64,000 nucleotides of DNA from Sodaliphilus pleomorphus (lineage in GTDB: Bacteria > Bacteroidota > Bacteroidia > Bacteroidales > Muribaculaceae). The DNA lies in assembly GCF_009676955.1 (NCBI RefSeq), contig NZ_CP045696.1, positions 1,428,501-1,492,500 of the forward strand, in the 5' to 3' direction. Positions 9,663-16,905 of this stretch are shown here, piece by piece. Positions within the stretch are counted from its first letter, which is position 1. Every line of letters begins with the position of its first letter. A program made the position numbers and the translations under genes. The notes below the pieces were generated by a model. It worked only from the letters and a program-made list of their open reading frames with translations. It was not told where the DNA came from and made no database searches.

Positions 9663-10172
9663 TCAAACATCGGCTTTCTCGCTCAACCCCAAATCTTTTA
9701 ACGCCTGTCTGTAGGCTTTATCGTTGAGGCTGGTTTTTGATAGGTCAAAAATCGGCTCGGTGTGCTGGGCTTTTAATACCTCTCTCACATCGGTAGCCCC
9801 CACCTCTACCGCCTCAACCCTTTCAAGCAACCAAATAGCGGCTTTCAATCGGGTACCCTCGCCGCCGTTGTTCATTAACTCTCTCACGGTGTCAACCGCC
9901 TCGGCGTGCAATCCTAACAGGGCGTTTCTCACATCGGCTTTAAAGTCGCTGCATTGCTTATTGTAGAAACATTGAAACGGCAACAGGTCTTGCCACTTAT
10001 ACAGCGTGCCTCGGTTAATATTCAACCGCTGGGCTACCGCCGTGTAACTCTCACCGCTCGCCAGCAATATACAGGCTTGCTCTTGCTGGGGCGTTAATCC
10101 TGTCGCTGGCGATATTGTTGTATTTTGTTCACTTTTGTTGCCCTCGGTCGGGGCGGTCTTTCTCTCTCTCAT
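9663..10172 (-). CDS. HTH protein resembling a small terminase subunit (phBC6A51-like)
   Basis: 169 residues. An N-terminal polar tail (1-24) precedes a clear helix-turn-helix, LTPQQEQACILLASGES then YTAVAQRLNINRGTLYKWQ (about 27-62). A helical stretch with NALLGLHAEAVDTVRELM and GEGTRLKAAIWLLERVEAV follows. This order is typical of phBC6A51-type HTH proteins and small terminase subunits, which bind phage DNA. No large terminase is present, as in phage satellites that redirect a helper's packaging; the packaging role is inferred. The ATG overlaps the stop of a 9-codon leader (MLNQQHQQR) in an ATGA junction, and a dyad operator lies at 10206-10226. Confidence 0.6.
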   Translation of the reverse strand: MRERKTAPTEGNKSEQNTTISPATGLTPQQEQACILLASGESYTAVAQRLNINRGTLYKWQDLLPFQCFYNKQCSDFKADVRNALLGLHAEAVDTVRELMNNGGEGTRLKAAIWLLERVEAVEVGATDVREVLKAQHTEPIFDLSKTSLNDKAYRQALKDLGLSEKADV

Positions 10173-10198
10173 CGTTGTTGGTGTTGCTGGTTTAACAT
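10169..10198 (-). CDS. Possible 9-codon leader peptide upstream of the TerS-like gene
   Basis: ATG at 10198 reads MLNQQHQQR and stops at TGA 10169-10171, which overlaps the next gene's ATG (ATGA). The ATG sits in the same sequence context (CCGATGTT after the dyad operator) as the real start codon of rep at 11210. It therefore looks like a duplicated rep start that now couples translation of the terminase-like gene. Confidence 0.35.
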   Translation of the reverse strand: MLNQQHQQR

Positions 10199-10205
10199 CG
10201 GTCTA

Positions 10206-10243
10206 AAATTACCGATTTAGTAATTTGTGACAACTTAATATAG
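10206..10243 (-). promoter_or_regulatory. Dyad operator/promoter module, copy 1
   Basis: AAATTAC-N7-GTAATTT (10206-10226; core CGATTTA on the plus strand) is followed by GTGACAACTTAATATAG (10227-10243). The same module stands before rep at 11216-11253 with the core inverted to TAAATCG. It is upstream of the terminase-like gene, so it probably serves as a regulator-binding site and promoter. Confidence 0.6.
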
Positions 10244-10271
10244 AGGCAATTTGAAAAACAGGGCGGCGGTG

Positions 10272-11210
10272 TCAGCGGTAAAACCTCACCGCCTCGGCTA
10301 CCTTTTTGTTAAGTTCATCAATCGCCTCACTTTTGACGGTCAAACCCTCTCGCTCTTGGCACGCCGCCTTAACCGCTTGCCTCAAATCGTGTGCCTGTTT
10401 TGCCGTCAACTCGCCTCGCTTTTGTGCCTCGGCGATTTGGGCTATAAATTCCACCTCGCCGCCAGCACGCTCAACCAAAGACAAAACCCCAAACCTGTAT
10501 AACTGTTGCTTGCTTTTCATCGCTTGGAAATTTAATTGAATTTCATTGATTTTTCTTATTGCTTTGTAGGTATCTCGCCAGCGTTTGACCACGGCAATAT
10601 AAAATGCCTCATCAAACAGGGTTGCCCCTGTGACGGCTGGCACGCCTAAAACACTCGCCAGCCTGTGGGTATATCGTTGCTCATACCTCAAAACGTTTCT
10701 ACCTCGGTAGAGGTCGGGCGGTTGCTCGCCCCTCGCTCTTTGCTCTCGGTTTTTATCATAGAAACAAAGTTTCTCATCTCGGCGGTGATAATACAAACCG
10801 CTGGGCTGCAACAATCGCTTTGCCCACGCCAGCACGCCCAAATGATTTATATAAACCTCGGTGGGGTGCTGGGTGATAATATTGCACCCCACATCGAGGC
10901 GAGTAACGGCGGCGAGGTTCATAGGTAGGTGTAACTCATCGCTCAACCGCTCAACCGCTCTTTGCACATCGGCTCGCCCCATTGACTTGAAGTTATCGCC
11001 CAAAAACCATTTGCAAAGTGAACCGTCTTTAACTCTCACTTGCCAGCGGTTAACGGTCACTTTCAAGCCAGCGAGGTTGCCTGTGACAACCAAATCGCCG
11101 CCGTTGTATTGGTGGGTCGCTACATCGGTGAGGTAACAGGGTGTTTCCTCAATGAAACTCACCCCCTCAACATCGGCGGCGGTTAACTTGAAATTAACGG
11201 TGTCAAACAT
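10272..11210 (-). CDS. Phage/plasmid replication initiation protein, II/X-like
   Basis: 312 residues starting MFDTVNFKLTAADVEG. Segments such as VTRLDVGCNI, YYHRRDEKLCFYDKNRE and RNVLRYEQRYTHRLAS resemble the gene II/X-type rolling-circle replication proteins of filamentous phages and related plasmids. These nick one strand through tyrosines; several Tyr are available in YYHRRDEKLCFYDK (about 165-180), but I cannot name the catalytic one. The C-terminal third is helical and charged. It suggests that the excised element can replicate as a circle. The gene begins 5 nt after a dyad operator (11216-11236), so binding there would probably block its own translation or transcription. Identification rests on pattern similarity. 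Confidence 0.6.
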   Translation of the reverse strand: MFDTVNFKLTAADVEGVSFIEETPCYLTDVATHQYNGGDLVVTGNLAGLKVTVNRWQVRVKDGSLCKWFLGDNFKSMGRADVQRAVERLSDELHLPMNLAAVTRLDVGCNIITQHPTEVYINHLGVLAWAKRLLQPSGLYYHRRDEKLCFYDKNREQRARGEQPPDLYRGRNVLRYEQRYTHRLASVLGVPAVTGATLFDEAFYIAVVKRWRDTYKAIRKINEIQLNFQAMKSKQQLYRFGVLSLVERAGGEVEFIAQIAEAQKRGELTAKQAHDLRQAVKAACQEREGLTVKSEAIDELNKKVAEAVRFYR

Positions 11211-11215
11211 CGGCT

Positions 11216-11253
11216 AAATTACTAAATCGGTAATTTGTGACAACTTAATATAG
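11216..11253 (-). promoter_or_regulatory. Dyad operator/promoter module, copy 2 (upstream of rep)
   Basis: AAATTAC-N7-GTAATTT with plus-strand core TAAATCG (11216-11236), then GTGACAACTTAATATAG (11237-11253). Arms and tail equal those at 10206-10243, while the 7-bp core is the exact reverse complement. The ATG of rep lies 5 bp downstream. Confidence 0.6.
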
Positions 11254-11303
11254 TGTCAGTTTGTTTTGAAGTGGGTTTGATACAATCGCCCCCACCTTTG
11301 TTG

Positions 11304-11852
11304 TTACTCGCTGGGTTCTTGGTGCTGGGTGCCGATGGCGGCGGCTGGGTGGTGCTGGGTTGCTCGCTCTCTCAAAAGGTTCATTTCCTCATAAAGTTCA
11401 CCGTCACACAAAAGGTTATACAGCGGCACTCGGTCTTTACTCTTGCCTCTCGCTATAAAAACCTCCAACATTGCCCCCTGTTGAGGCTTGCCGTTAACCA
11501 CATCAAAGCCCTCAAATACAATCAAAATAGCGTCACTTGTGCCTCTCACATCACCATAGGCGAGATTAACCGCTGGGTCGGGTACAAATATACTGCTTAA
11601 ATTGTTGCTTTTCATTGTGAGGCTCTTATCGGCTTTCCTGTGTACATCGCCGCCAAAGGTTTTAGGCACATCACCAAAATATACAACCAAATCTCCCACG
11701 GCGGTAGCGTCAAAACGCTCGCTTGCTTTTCTCGGCTTGGTGGCTCGGTTTTGTTCAAACATCGGGTAACTCTCGGTGCTGGCGGTGCAATCAAGCCTCA
11801 TTTTGGCTTTGCTCGCCACTTTCTCAAAGCGGTAGTAATCGGTAAGTAACAT
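11304..11852 (-). CDS. Unknown element protein coupled to the Xis-like gene
   Basis: About 182 residues starting MLLTDYYRFEKVASKAKMR. The start is chosen at 11852 because the upstream gene's TGA overlaps this ATG (TGATG); a longer reading in this frame would run through that gene. The middle region (AVGDLVVYFGDVPKTFGG then DVRGTSDAILIVFEGFDVVNG) looks like a beta-rich single-domain protein. The C-terminus is helical (LYNLLCDGELYEEMNLLRERA). I do not recognise the family. Coupling to the Xis-like regulator and position before rep suggest a role in regulation or replication of the element. Confidence 0.5.
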   Translation of the reverse strand: MLLTDYYRFEKVASKAKMRLDCTASTESYPMFEQNRATKPRKASERFDATAVGDLVVYFGDVPKTFGGDVHRKADKSLTMKSNNLSSIFVPDPAVNLAYGDVRGTSDAILIVFEGFDVVNGKPQQGAMLEVFIARGKSKDRVPLYNLLCDGELYEEMNLLRERATQHHPAAAIGTQHQEPSE

Positions 11853-12148
11853 CACGCTGCACCCCCTCTCTCGCTGCAATAGGCGGCGGCTTGGTTGGTT
11901 AACTCGGTGTCGCTGGCAACTCGGTTGGATTGTAACCACGCCTCAACCTCACGGCGATTGAAATAACAAATCTTGCCTGTGGGTTTGTAGTGGGGTATCT
12001 CACGCCTCATTGTCAGTTTGTAAAGGTAACTTTTGGAAATCCCCATATATCGGGCGGTTTCCTCGCTGGTCAATACCTCTTTGGTGGCAAAGATTGTTCT
12101 TGCTGTTACCAAATCGGTAATTTGGTTCAAATCCTCTTGGCTCATCAC
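11850..12148 (-). CDS. Helix-turn-helix excisionase/AlpA-like protein
   Basis: 98 residues with the winged-helix pattern of MerR/Xis-type DNA-binding proteins: LTSEETARYMGISKSYLYKL (26-45) then TMRREIPHYKPTGKICYFNRREVEAWL (split here). Such proteins act as excisionases or as activators of integrative elements. Its own -7 box, TACCTTTG at 12264-12271, follows the terminator that closes the integrase operon, so it heads a second transcription unit. The stop codon overlaps the next start. The start is 12148, or the second Met three bases on. Confidence 0.8.
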
Positions 12149-12263
12149 GTTTCAAGCGTTAAGGGTCGGGGCTTTCCTGTGGTCGGTGTGAGGCGGCACA
12201 ATCTTTGCCCTGTGGTTTCACGCTGGGGCGGCTCACACTCTTGCTCCTTTGTGAAATCATCGG

Positions 12264-12271
12264 CAAAGGTA
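12264..12271 (-). promoter_or_regulatory. -7 box of the Xis-like operon
   Basis: Reverse-strand TACCTTTG lies about 116 nt before the Xis-like start. A 33-codon ORF beginning MISQRSKSVSRPS (12260-12159) occupies the leader; whether it is translated is unknown. Confidence 0.5.
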
Positions 12272-12280
12272 GAGGGTATT

Positions 12281-12327
12281 AGAAACAAAGCACCCCCACA
12301 ACAGCCCATTATCGGGGTTGTGGGGGT
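12281..12327 (-). terminator. Terminator of the integrase operon
   Basis: Perfect 11-bp stem ACCCCCACAAC / GTTGTGGGGGT (12292-12302, 12317-12327) lies 31 nt past the stop of the 460-residue gene, with GCTTTGTTTCT after it on the minus strand. Confidence 0.7.
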
Positions 12328-12357
12328 AATATCTTGGTGGCGGTGTCGGGGCTGGTG

Positions 12358-13740
12358 TTAATCCTTAAATATCGCCTCAACCTTTTCAATTCCTATCGGG
12401 TCTTGACCTGTTTTCTTAATGTCGTTTAGGCTGGTTGTTAAATTCTTGGCTTTAACGTTAAATAATGCCTCAAAGGGTTTCCAACTCAACCGCTTTTGCC
12501 CCTCGCTACTGTAACCCTTTCCCAAATCTAAATTAACGCTCATTTCACGGCAAAAACACGCTAACAGGGATTGACTTGCCAGCCACTTATATTGCTCGCT
12601 CATCAAGCCAGCGACAACCGCTCTTGCAAAATATTCCCTCGCTTGCTCGGTATCTAACTCGCTGGGCAACTCTCGCCCTGTGGCTGGTTCTTGGCTCGCT
12701 GGCGGCTGGTTGCCTTGTGGCTGGTCGGCGGTCGCTGGCTCATCATCGGCGAGGCGATGCACGCCAAAAAAGGTATTTTGCACTAATCGCCCCACCTCGG
12801 TACTATACAGGTAATCGGTTAGCGGTTTCAGTCGCTCTCTATCGCCCTTGCCCCACGGCTTAAAGGTGAAACTAATTAGTTTCTCACTCAACCGCTCTTG
12901 CAACCATTCATAAAGCAAAACAGCGTCTTGGTAGCCTGTATCGCTCTCGGTGAGGGTGCAACACTCTAACATCTTGCAAAGCCCCTGTAACAACAGGATT
13001 TGAAACAACAGCCCCCAAATTGGCACATCATCAAGCCCCCTCAACCGCTCAATGATTTTGAATTTTACTTTGTGAGGCTCGGCGGTGTTGCTCTTAATAT
13101 CATCGCCCATTGATTTGAGCAAAGCAAACAGCAATCGGGTTAGTTCTTTGTTTAGTAGTCTGGGCGTTATCCCATAGTTTTTAAGGTCGCTATAAAACGG
13201 CTGGTTACTGCATTGCACATTGTAAGCCTCTACACACATAAACTCATCTAACCCCTCATCATCATCGCTCGGCTCGGTTTCATTTGCCCATAGCCCCACG
13301 CCCTTAACCGCTTGGCGGTCTAACTCGCTGGTTATTGCTTGGTGCAATTCCTGTGGGGCGATAATACTGAAATTCATAAACCGCCAGCCCTCGCCCTGTT
13401 GAAGTCGGGGCGGCTCATCGGTCGGGGTGGCTTGGCTGGTTAACTCGGCGAGGTAGCTTTGCTGCAACCGCTTGCCCTCTAAAACAATCTCACAATATCG
13501 GGTAAAATCCTTACACAATGCCTCATTGCCAGCAAAGCCAGCGTTATTTATCGCCTCGGCAATCTTGGCGGTGTCGGGGCTGGCTGGTAATTCCTCGGTG
13601 CCATCCCAAAACGCCGTTTTATATATTACTCGCTGTCGCTCATCGGCGGCAAACAGGGCGGCAAATACTTGCTCAAACTCGGCTCTATATAGCCCCTCTT
13701 GCTCGGTGCAAAGCCTCTCAAATTTCTCGCTGTCGCTCAT
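12358..13740 (-). CDS. Unknown 460-residue element protein
   Basis: I do not recognise a characterised family. The N-terminal 60 residues are helical (FERLCTEQEGLYRAEFEQVF). A middle region is acidic with ETEPSDDDEGLDEF (about 178-191), and a proline-rich linker lies near 345-365. The C-terminal about 100 residues (REYFARAVVAGLMSEQYKWL, then ALLACFCREM) resemble a domain repeatedly seen at the end of accessory proteins next to tyrosine integrases in Bacteroidetes elements. It overlaps the coiled-coil gene by 4 nt (ATGA) and closes the integrase operon before the terminator at 12281. A regulatory or accessory role in integration is a guess. Confidence 0.6.
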   Translation of the reverse strand: MSDSEKFERLCTEQEGLYRAEFEQVFAALFAADERQRVIYKTAFWDGTEELPASPDTAKIAEAINNAGFAGNEALCKDFTRYCEIVLEGKRLQQSYLAELTSQATPTDEPPRLQQGEGWRFMNFSIIAPQELHQAITSELDRQAVKGVGLWANETEPSDDDEGLDEFMCVEAYNVQCSNQPFYSDLKNYGITPRLLNKELTRLLFALLKSMGDDIKSNTAEPHKVKFKIIERLRGLDDVPIWGLLFQILLLQGLCKMLECCTLTESDTGYQDAVLLYEWLQERLSEKLISFTFKPWGKGDRERLKPLTDYLYSTEVGRLVQNTFFGVHRLADDEPATADQPQGNQPPASQEPATGRELPSELDTEQAREYFARAVVAGLMSEQYKWLASQSLLACFCREMSVNLDLGKGYSSEGQKRLSWKPFEALFNVKAKNLTTSLNDIKKTGQDPIGIEKVEAIFKD

Positions 13741-14102
13741 AATTGTAAACCGTTTAGTTTCAGTTTCAAGTCAATAATCTCGCTCGCCTGTGATATTACT
13801 TTGTCGGTTAACTCGCCTATTTGGGCGGTTTGCTGGGCTATAACATCAAGCAATTTTTGTATTACCACATCACTGTTAATGCTAATATTACCAAAACTTT
13901 TGCACCCCTCACCATAGCAATAAATTTGAATATTGTTGCTACCGCTTACATTTTGAAAATTGTTGCCCCCTATGTCGGTCGGGGTAATATTAAGGTTTCC
14001 AGCGGCGAGGTTGCCCCCTCGCTCATCGTCGGCGAGGGTGGCGGCTGGCTGGTTGAGGCTCGCCAGCGGCTGGCGGCTCTTTGTGGCTGGTAATTTGCTC
14101 AT
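13737..14102 (-). CDS. Small coiled-coil element protein
   Basis: 121 residues from ATG 14102. An apparent earlier start (14111) uses TTG inside the integrase stop region and is rejected. A polar N-terminus is followed by an Asn/Gly-rich strand region (NNFQNVSGSNNIQIYCYGEG, about residues 46-65) and a heptad-like helix at the C-terminus (VVIQKLLDVIAQQTAQIGEL, then TDKVISQASEIIDLKLKL), probably a coiled coil. It begins 6 nt after the integrase stop and overlaps the next gene by 4 nt. Function unknown. Confidence 0.55.
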   Translation of the reverse strand: MSKLPATKSRQPLASLNQPAATLADDERGGNLAAGNLNITPTDIGGNNFQNVSGSNNIQIYCYGEGCKSFGNISINSDVVIQKLLDVIAQQTAQIGELTDKVISQASEIIDLKLKLNGLQL

Positions 14103-14107
14103 CGCTC

Positions 14108-15349
14108 TCAATCAATATTTAACGCTGGTAGGCTGGCAATCGCCTGTTGTTTTAGGCTGTCAACCGCTCTTGTATATTTCTCGGTGTGTTTCAAACCGCT
14201 GTGTCCTAACAGGCTCGCCACGGTCTTAATATTAGCCCCATTGTTCAAGATATTCACGGCAAAACTATGTCTTGCACAATGCCAACTAATATGCTTGGAA
14301 ATTCCAGCACGTTTAACCCACCTTTTAAGGGCTTTTAGGCACATTTCATAACTCGGTAAGGGAAATATCACCTCGCCCCTGTTATCGGGCTGTGACGGCT
14401 CGCCAATTAGTTTTAGGTGGGTTTCATCAAGCGGTATCACAACACCGCTGTTAACGCTGTGTCCTTTGGTCTTGTTTTGCTCAAACTTTAACAGGCGGTT
14501 GGCAAAATCCACGTTTGTAAATGTAAGGTCTTTCACATCACAAAATCTCAACCCTGTATAGAGGCAAAACAGGAAAGCACGCCTAATATTGGGGTTCTCA
14601 TTATCATAGTGGGTTGAGGCTAATTGTGCAATCTCATCAAGCGACAAAATTTCTTTCCTTAATTGGTTATCGTCAACCTTAATGCTTATCGTTTTGCCGT
14701 CAACATCGGTAAACGGCTCGGTATAGTTAAACTTATACTTAACCCCACAACTTTTATAGACTTTCTTAAAGCGTGCAAATATGCCTCTCGCCCCCTCACC
14801 TATACTCCTACTTTGTAGGTACTCGGTAAAGGTCAACATCATTTCACGGCTTATTTGCTGGGGCGTGATATGCTTTTGAAATTTCTTGTACTCGGCGGTA
14901 TCTCTCAAAAAATCTTGAAAGCGGTGCAAAGCAATTTCAATCATTCTAATATCTTTCTTGGTGTAACTCTCAATGTAGGATTGAAAGTAAGCAATAAAAT
15001 CAATGTCTTTGGGCTTTGCCAGCCTGTAACCCTCATTGCTCTCTAACAACTCTTGCCCACGCTCATAACGTATCTTTTTGGCGAGGGCTAACGTTTCTTT
15101 GTTTTGCTGTCGCTCAATCGGGGTTCTTGGTGCTTGCCACAGGTAAAGCCCCAAACGCTCGGTTTGGCGGTTCACTTTCTTGTAAGTGTTACCGCTCTTG
15201 CTCACCGCCTCGGTATAGCCTAAATAAAACTCCAAATATAGGCTCTCTCTACCGTCACTCAATACCTGTGCAAATAGTTTGGGGTTATCGCCACTTGCAC
15301 CCTCAATTAGATAGGTATTGTTAGCCCTGTAATTCTTTTTGGTTGCCAT
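14108..15349 (-). CDS. int: Tyrosine recombinase (integrase)
   Basis: Site-specific integrase of 413 residues. The N-terminal 100 residues form an arm-binding-type region, a SAM-like core-binding domain covers about 110-205, and the catalytic domain about 230-400. The catalytic set is intact: R268 in LYTGLRFCD, H357 and R360 in HCARHSF, H383 in LLGHS, and Y392 in HTEKYTR. It probably drives integration into the tRNA-Leu 3' end, consistent with the 15-bp core repeats. It is transcribed inward from the right end, where a TACCTTTG box (15382-15389) lies beside the arm repeat. Confidence 0.95.
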   Translation of the reverse strand: MATKKNYRANNTYLIEGASGDNPKLFAQVLSDGRESLYLEFYLGYTEAVSKSGNTYKKVNRQTERLGLYLWQAPRTPIERQQNKETLALAKKIRYERGQELLESNEGYRLAKPKDIDFIAYFQSYIESYTKKDIRMIEIALHRFQDFLRDTAEYKKFQKHITPQQISREMMLTFTEYLQSRSIGEGARGIFARFKKVYKSCGVKYKFNYTEPFTDVDGKTISIKVDDNQLRKEILSLDEIAQLASTHYDNENPNIRRAFLFCLYTGLRFCDVKDLTFTNVDFANRLLKFEQNKTKGHSVNSGVVIPLDETHLKLIGEPSQPDNRGEVIFPLPSYEMCLKALKRWVKRAGISKHISWHCARHSFAVNILNNGANIKTVASLLGHSGLKHTEKYTRAVDSLKQQAIASLPALNID

Positions 15350-15381
15350 TGTCTTTGTTGCTTTTTATTTCCTTTACTTTG

Positions 15382-15389
15382 CAAAGGTA
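15382..15389 (-). promoter_or_regulatory. -7 box of integrase promoter
   Basis: Reverse-strand TACCTTTG lies 33 nt before the integrase ATG and 16 bp from the right arm repeat. Integrase bound to the arm could therefore repress its own promoter (inferred). Confidence 0.5.
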
Positions 15390-15404
15390 AATTTTATTTT
15401 CACT

Positions 15405-15426
15405 CAATAAGCAACCAATAAGCAAA
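15405..15426 (+). repeat. Right arm-type repeat of the integrative element
   Basis: Identical in sequence and orientation to 8872-8893, with two CAATAAGCAA units. It lies 116 bp inside the right att core. Confidence 0.65.
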
Positions 15427-15541
15427 TTTTGTCAAAATAAGGTCTTTTTTTTGAAATCAAGTGAAAATGTAGGCAACTTAATAGGCTGATTTTCTTTGTT
15501 GTTAGTTTCTCTTGGTTATTGTTTTTTGCTGGGTACATTAT

Positions 15542-15556
15542 CGGCTCTGGGTACAA
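15542..15556 (+). repeat. att core copy 2 (right junction)
   Basis: Same 15 bp as the tRNA-Leu 3' end. It is followed at once by a strong terminator hairpin, probably the native downstream flank of the tRNA. Confidence 0.8.
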
Positions 15557-15560
15557 TATA

Positions 15561-15602
15561 AATCCCGTAAGTCCTTTTACATAAAAAGCTTACGGGATTT
15601 TT
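15561..15602 (+). terminator. Probable native tRNA-Leu terminator, displaced by the element
   Basis: AATCCCGTAAG / CTTACGGGATT, an 11-bp perfect stem followed by T5. It lies 5 nt after att copy 2, the place expected for the original tRNA terminator. Confidence 0.75.
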
Positions 15603-16059
15603 CATTTCCTCTTGGGAAACATTTGAGAAACATTTCGGGAAGAAGTCTGCCAAAAAGTGATAAGGATAAGACCCAGGCAGAGTCTTATTGAATAGCGTCG
15701 GATAAGAATGATTATTTCACCAACATCTTATAGCTTCTGCGCGCTGATTATTGCGAGAAAGACGTATGTTGTTAAGCCCAATCTAAGAATGCCCAAGATG
15801 TAGCATGCAAGATGATTGGGTATATTCTGACATGTAAAGAAAGCCATCTTTATTCTTTGACAAGTCACTCTTTAGCACTATCTTTGACGTACAAATCTGT
15901 GTCAAAACACATAAATATATTCCAAAGCGATGCTATTTGAACGAAAACATTATCTGAACCTGCTGCAGAATGCCGATGGAAACGGTATACACACATAAAT
16001 AGGTATGCCCCACAGACCGACCAGCACTTAGACTGACTATCTGTGGGGCTTGATTGTTC
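15603..16059. other. AT-rich non-coding stretch between att copies
   Basis: No ORF with coding character is seen. At its right end lies a GCCCCACAGA / TCTGTGGGGC inverted repeat (16007-16016, 16040-16049), just past the stop of the truncated ORF, as a terminator would be. Confidence 0.5.
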
Positions 16060-16542
16060 TTACGGTTGCTTGTCGGGAGCCAGAGTGTACTTGATCTCTC
16101 CGCTTTCCCACTTCTTCCACGAATTGGGATTTTTCTCCTTCATGTAGTGGCCCCAGTTTACGAACTTCTGATAGTCTTTCTTTTGCTGCTCCACTTCCTT
16201 CACTTTGTCGCCGAGCTGAGCATTGCGGAACCAGAAGAGAACAGTGAAGCATGTGCCGAAAGCAATGGAGAATACAAGCGAGAGAATGTAATAGATGCGC
16301 TGCTTGTAGAACTTTTCGAGCAGTGCCTCATGTTTCTGCGACAGGTTTGCCTCCACTTTCTCAGGGATGCTCTTCAGAAGTTCGTTCTTGAAGGCGGTGA
16401 AGTCGTTGATGGCGGTCAGAAGAATATCGGTATTCTCCTGGATATTTGCCTTCATCGCCTCACGCCCCTCATGGTCTGAGAAGTCGCGCGGCGTGCCGTC
16501 CTCACGGAGGTAGGCCGAGCAGATCTCCGGCTCTGGGTACAA
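16060..16542 (-). pseudogene. Truncated membrane/coiled-coil protein, 5' end replaced by an att copy
   Basis: The open frame enters from the third att core (16528-16542) without a good start; only TTG at 16542 or a late ATG at 16455 is available. It encodes EICSAYLREDGTPRDFSDHE, a long helix, one transmembrane segment (IYYILSLVFSIAFGTCFTVLF, split here) and a helical tail ending KWESGEIKYTLAPDKQP. The look is that of the C-terminal part of an accessory or mobilisation-type membrane protein of Bacteroidales elements, but I cannot name it. The gene seems to have lost its 5' part when an element integrated or was deleted. Confidence 0.5.
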
Positions 16543-16620
16543 AGATAGGCTGTTGATCGCTTGATTTTCAGCCTATTTTTATTTTTTCAACAAGCAACCT
16601 ACAAGCAAAAACCGGCTCAG
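16528..16620 (+). mobile_element. Third att core with decayed left end of a related element
   Basis: The att core at 16528-16542 is followed by the ATAGGCTG/CAGCCTAT hairpin and CAACAAGCAACC-type motifs that parallel 8813-8896 with scattered substitutions. It looks like the left end of a sister element that is otherwise gone, indicating repeated or tandem integration at this tRNA. Confidence 0.65.
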
Positions 16621-16830
16621 TGCGAAACAAATGGAGGCAATGCGTCGGTCGATGACACACCGACTTCTCTGTGTATTGCCCTTCTGCCTCCAATGTGATT
16701 CCCATTGCCTCCAAGTACAAAGGGCAGGGATCGACATGAGCGCATCGGGGGAAAAAAGCAAGTCAATCCATATTAAGGACTTACCGCGGGGGCTCGCCGC
16801 TTGGGAAACATGTGCTAAACCTCTCGGGTG
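16621..16830. other. Non-coding remnant region
   Basis: No supported gene. Short ORFs here lack coding character. It may be residual element DNA between the decayed left end and the protease terminator. Confidence 0.4.
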
Positions 16831-16881
16831 AAAAAAACAGAAGCCCGAAGCGCTGGGCTGTCGCAGCTGGCGCTTCGGGCT
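16831..16881 (-). terminator. Terminator of C10 protease gene
   Basis: 12-bp stem AGCCCGAAGCGC / GCGCTTCGGGCT (16842-16853, 16870-16881), followed on the minus strand by CTG and seven T. Confidence 0.85.
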
Positions 16882-16905
16882 AAAAACACTGATATGATAA
16901 AAAAA

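Larger units (their letters stand above)
8813..15556. mobile_element. 6.7-kb tRNA-Leu-integrated element with tyrosine integrase, phage II/X-like Rep and TerS-like gene
   Basis: The element is bounded by the 15-bp core CGGCTCTGGGTACAA at 8813-8827 (tRNA-Leu 3' end) and 15542-15556. Every gene inside reads on the minus strand. In transcription order these are integrase, a small coiled-coil protein, an unknown 460-residue protein, an Xis/AlpA-like HTH protein, an unknown protein, a phage II/X-like replication protein, a small-terminase-like HTH protein, a GRPKG-type small protein and an unknown small protein. Composition is more AT-rich than the chromosome and richer in short cgg/tcgc words. 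No relaxase, coupling protein, capsid, portal, large terminase or Zot-like ATPase is visible. The layout resembles a phage satellite or a minimal replicating integrative element, but that class is inferred from gene content only. Confidence 0.8.

Noticed and set aside
12108..12138. Operator-like AAATCGGTAATTT inside the Xis-like gene
   Set aside because: It resembles half of the element's dyad operator but lacks the AAATTAC arm and tail, and it is explained by coding for NQITDLV.
8700..16600. CRISPR array or large repeat array in the element
   Set aside because: The repeats found are two- or three-copy att, arm and operator sequences far apart, without regular spacers or cas genes.
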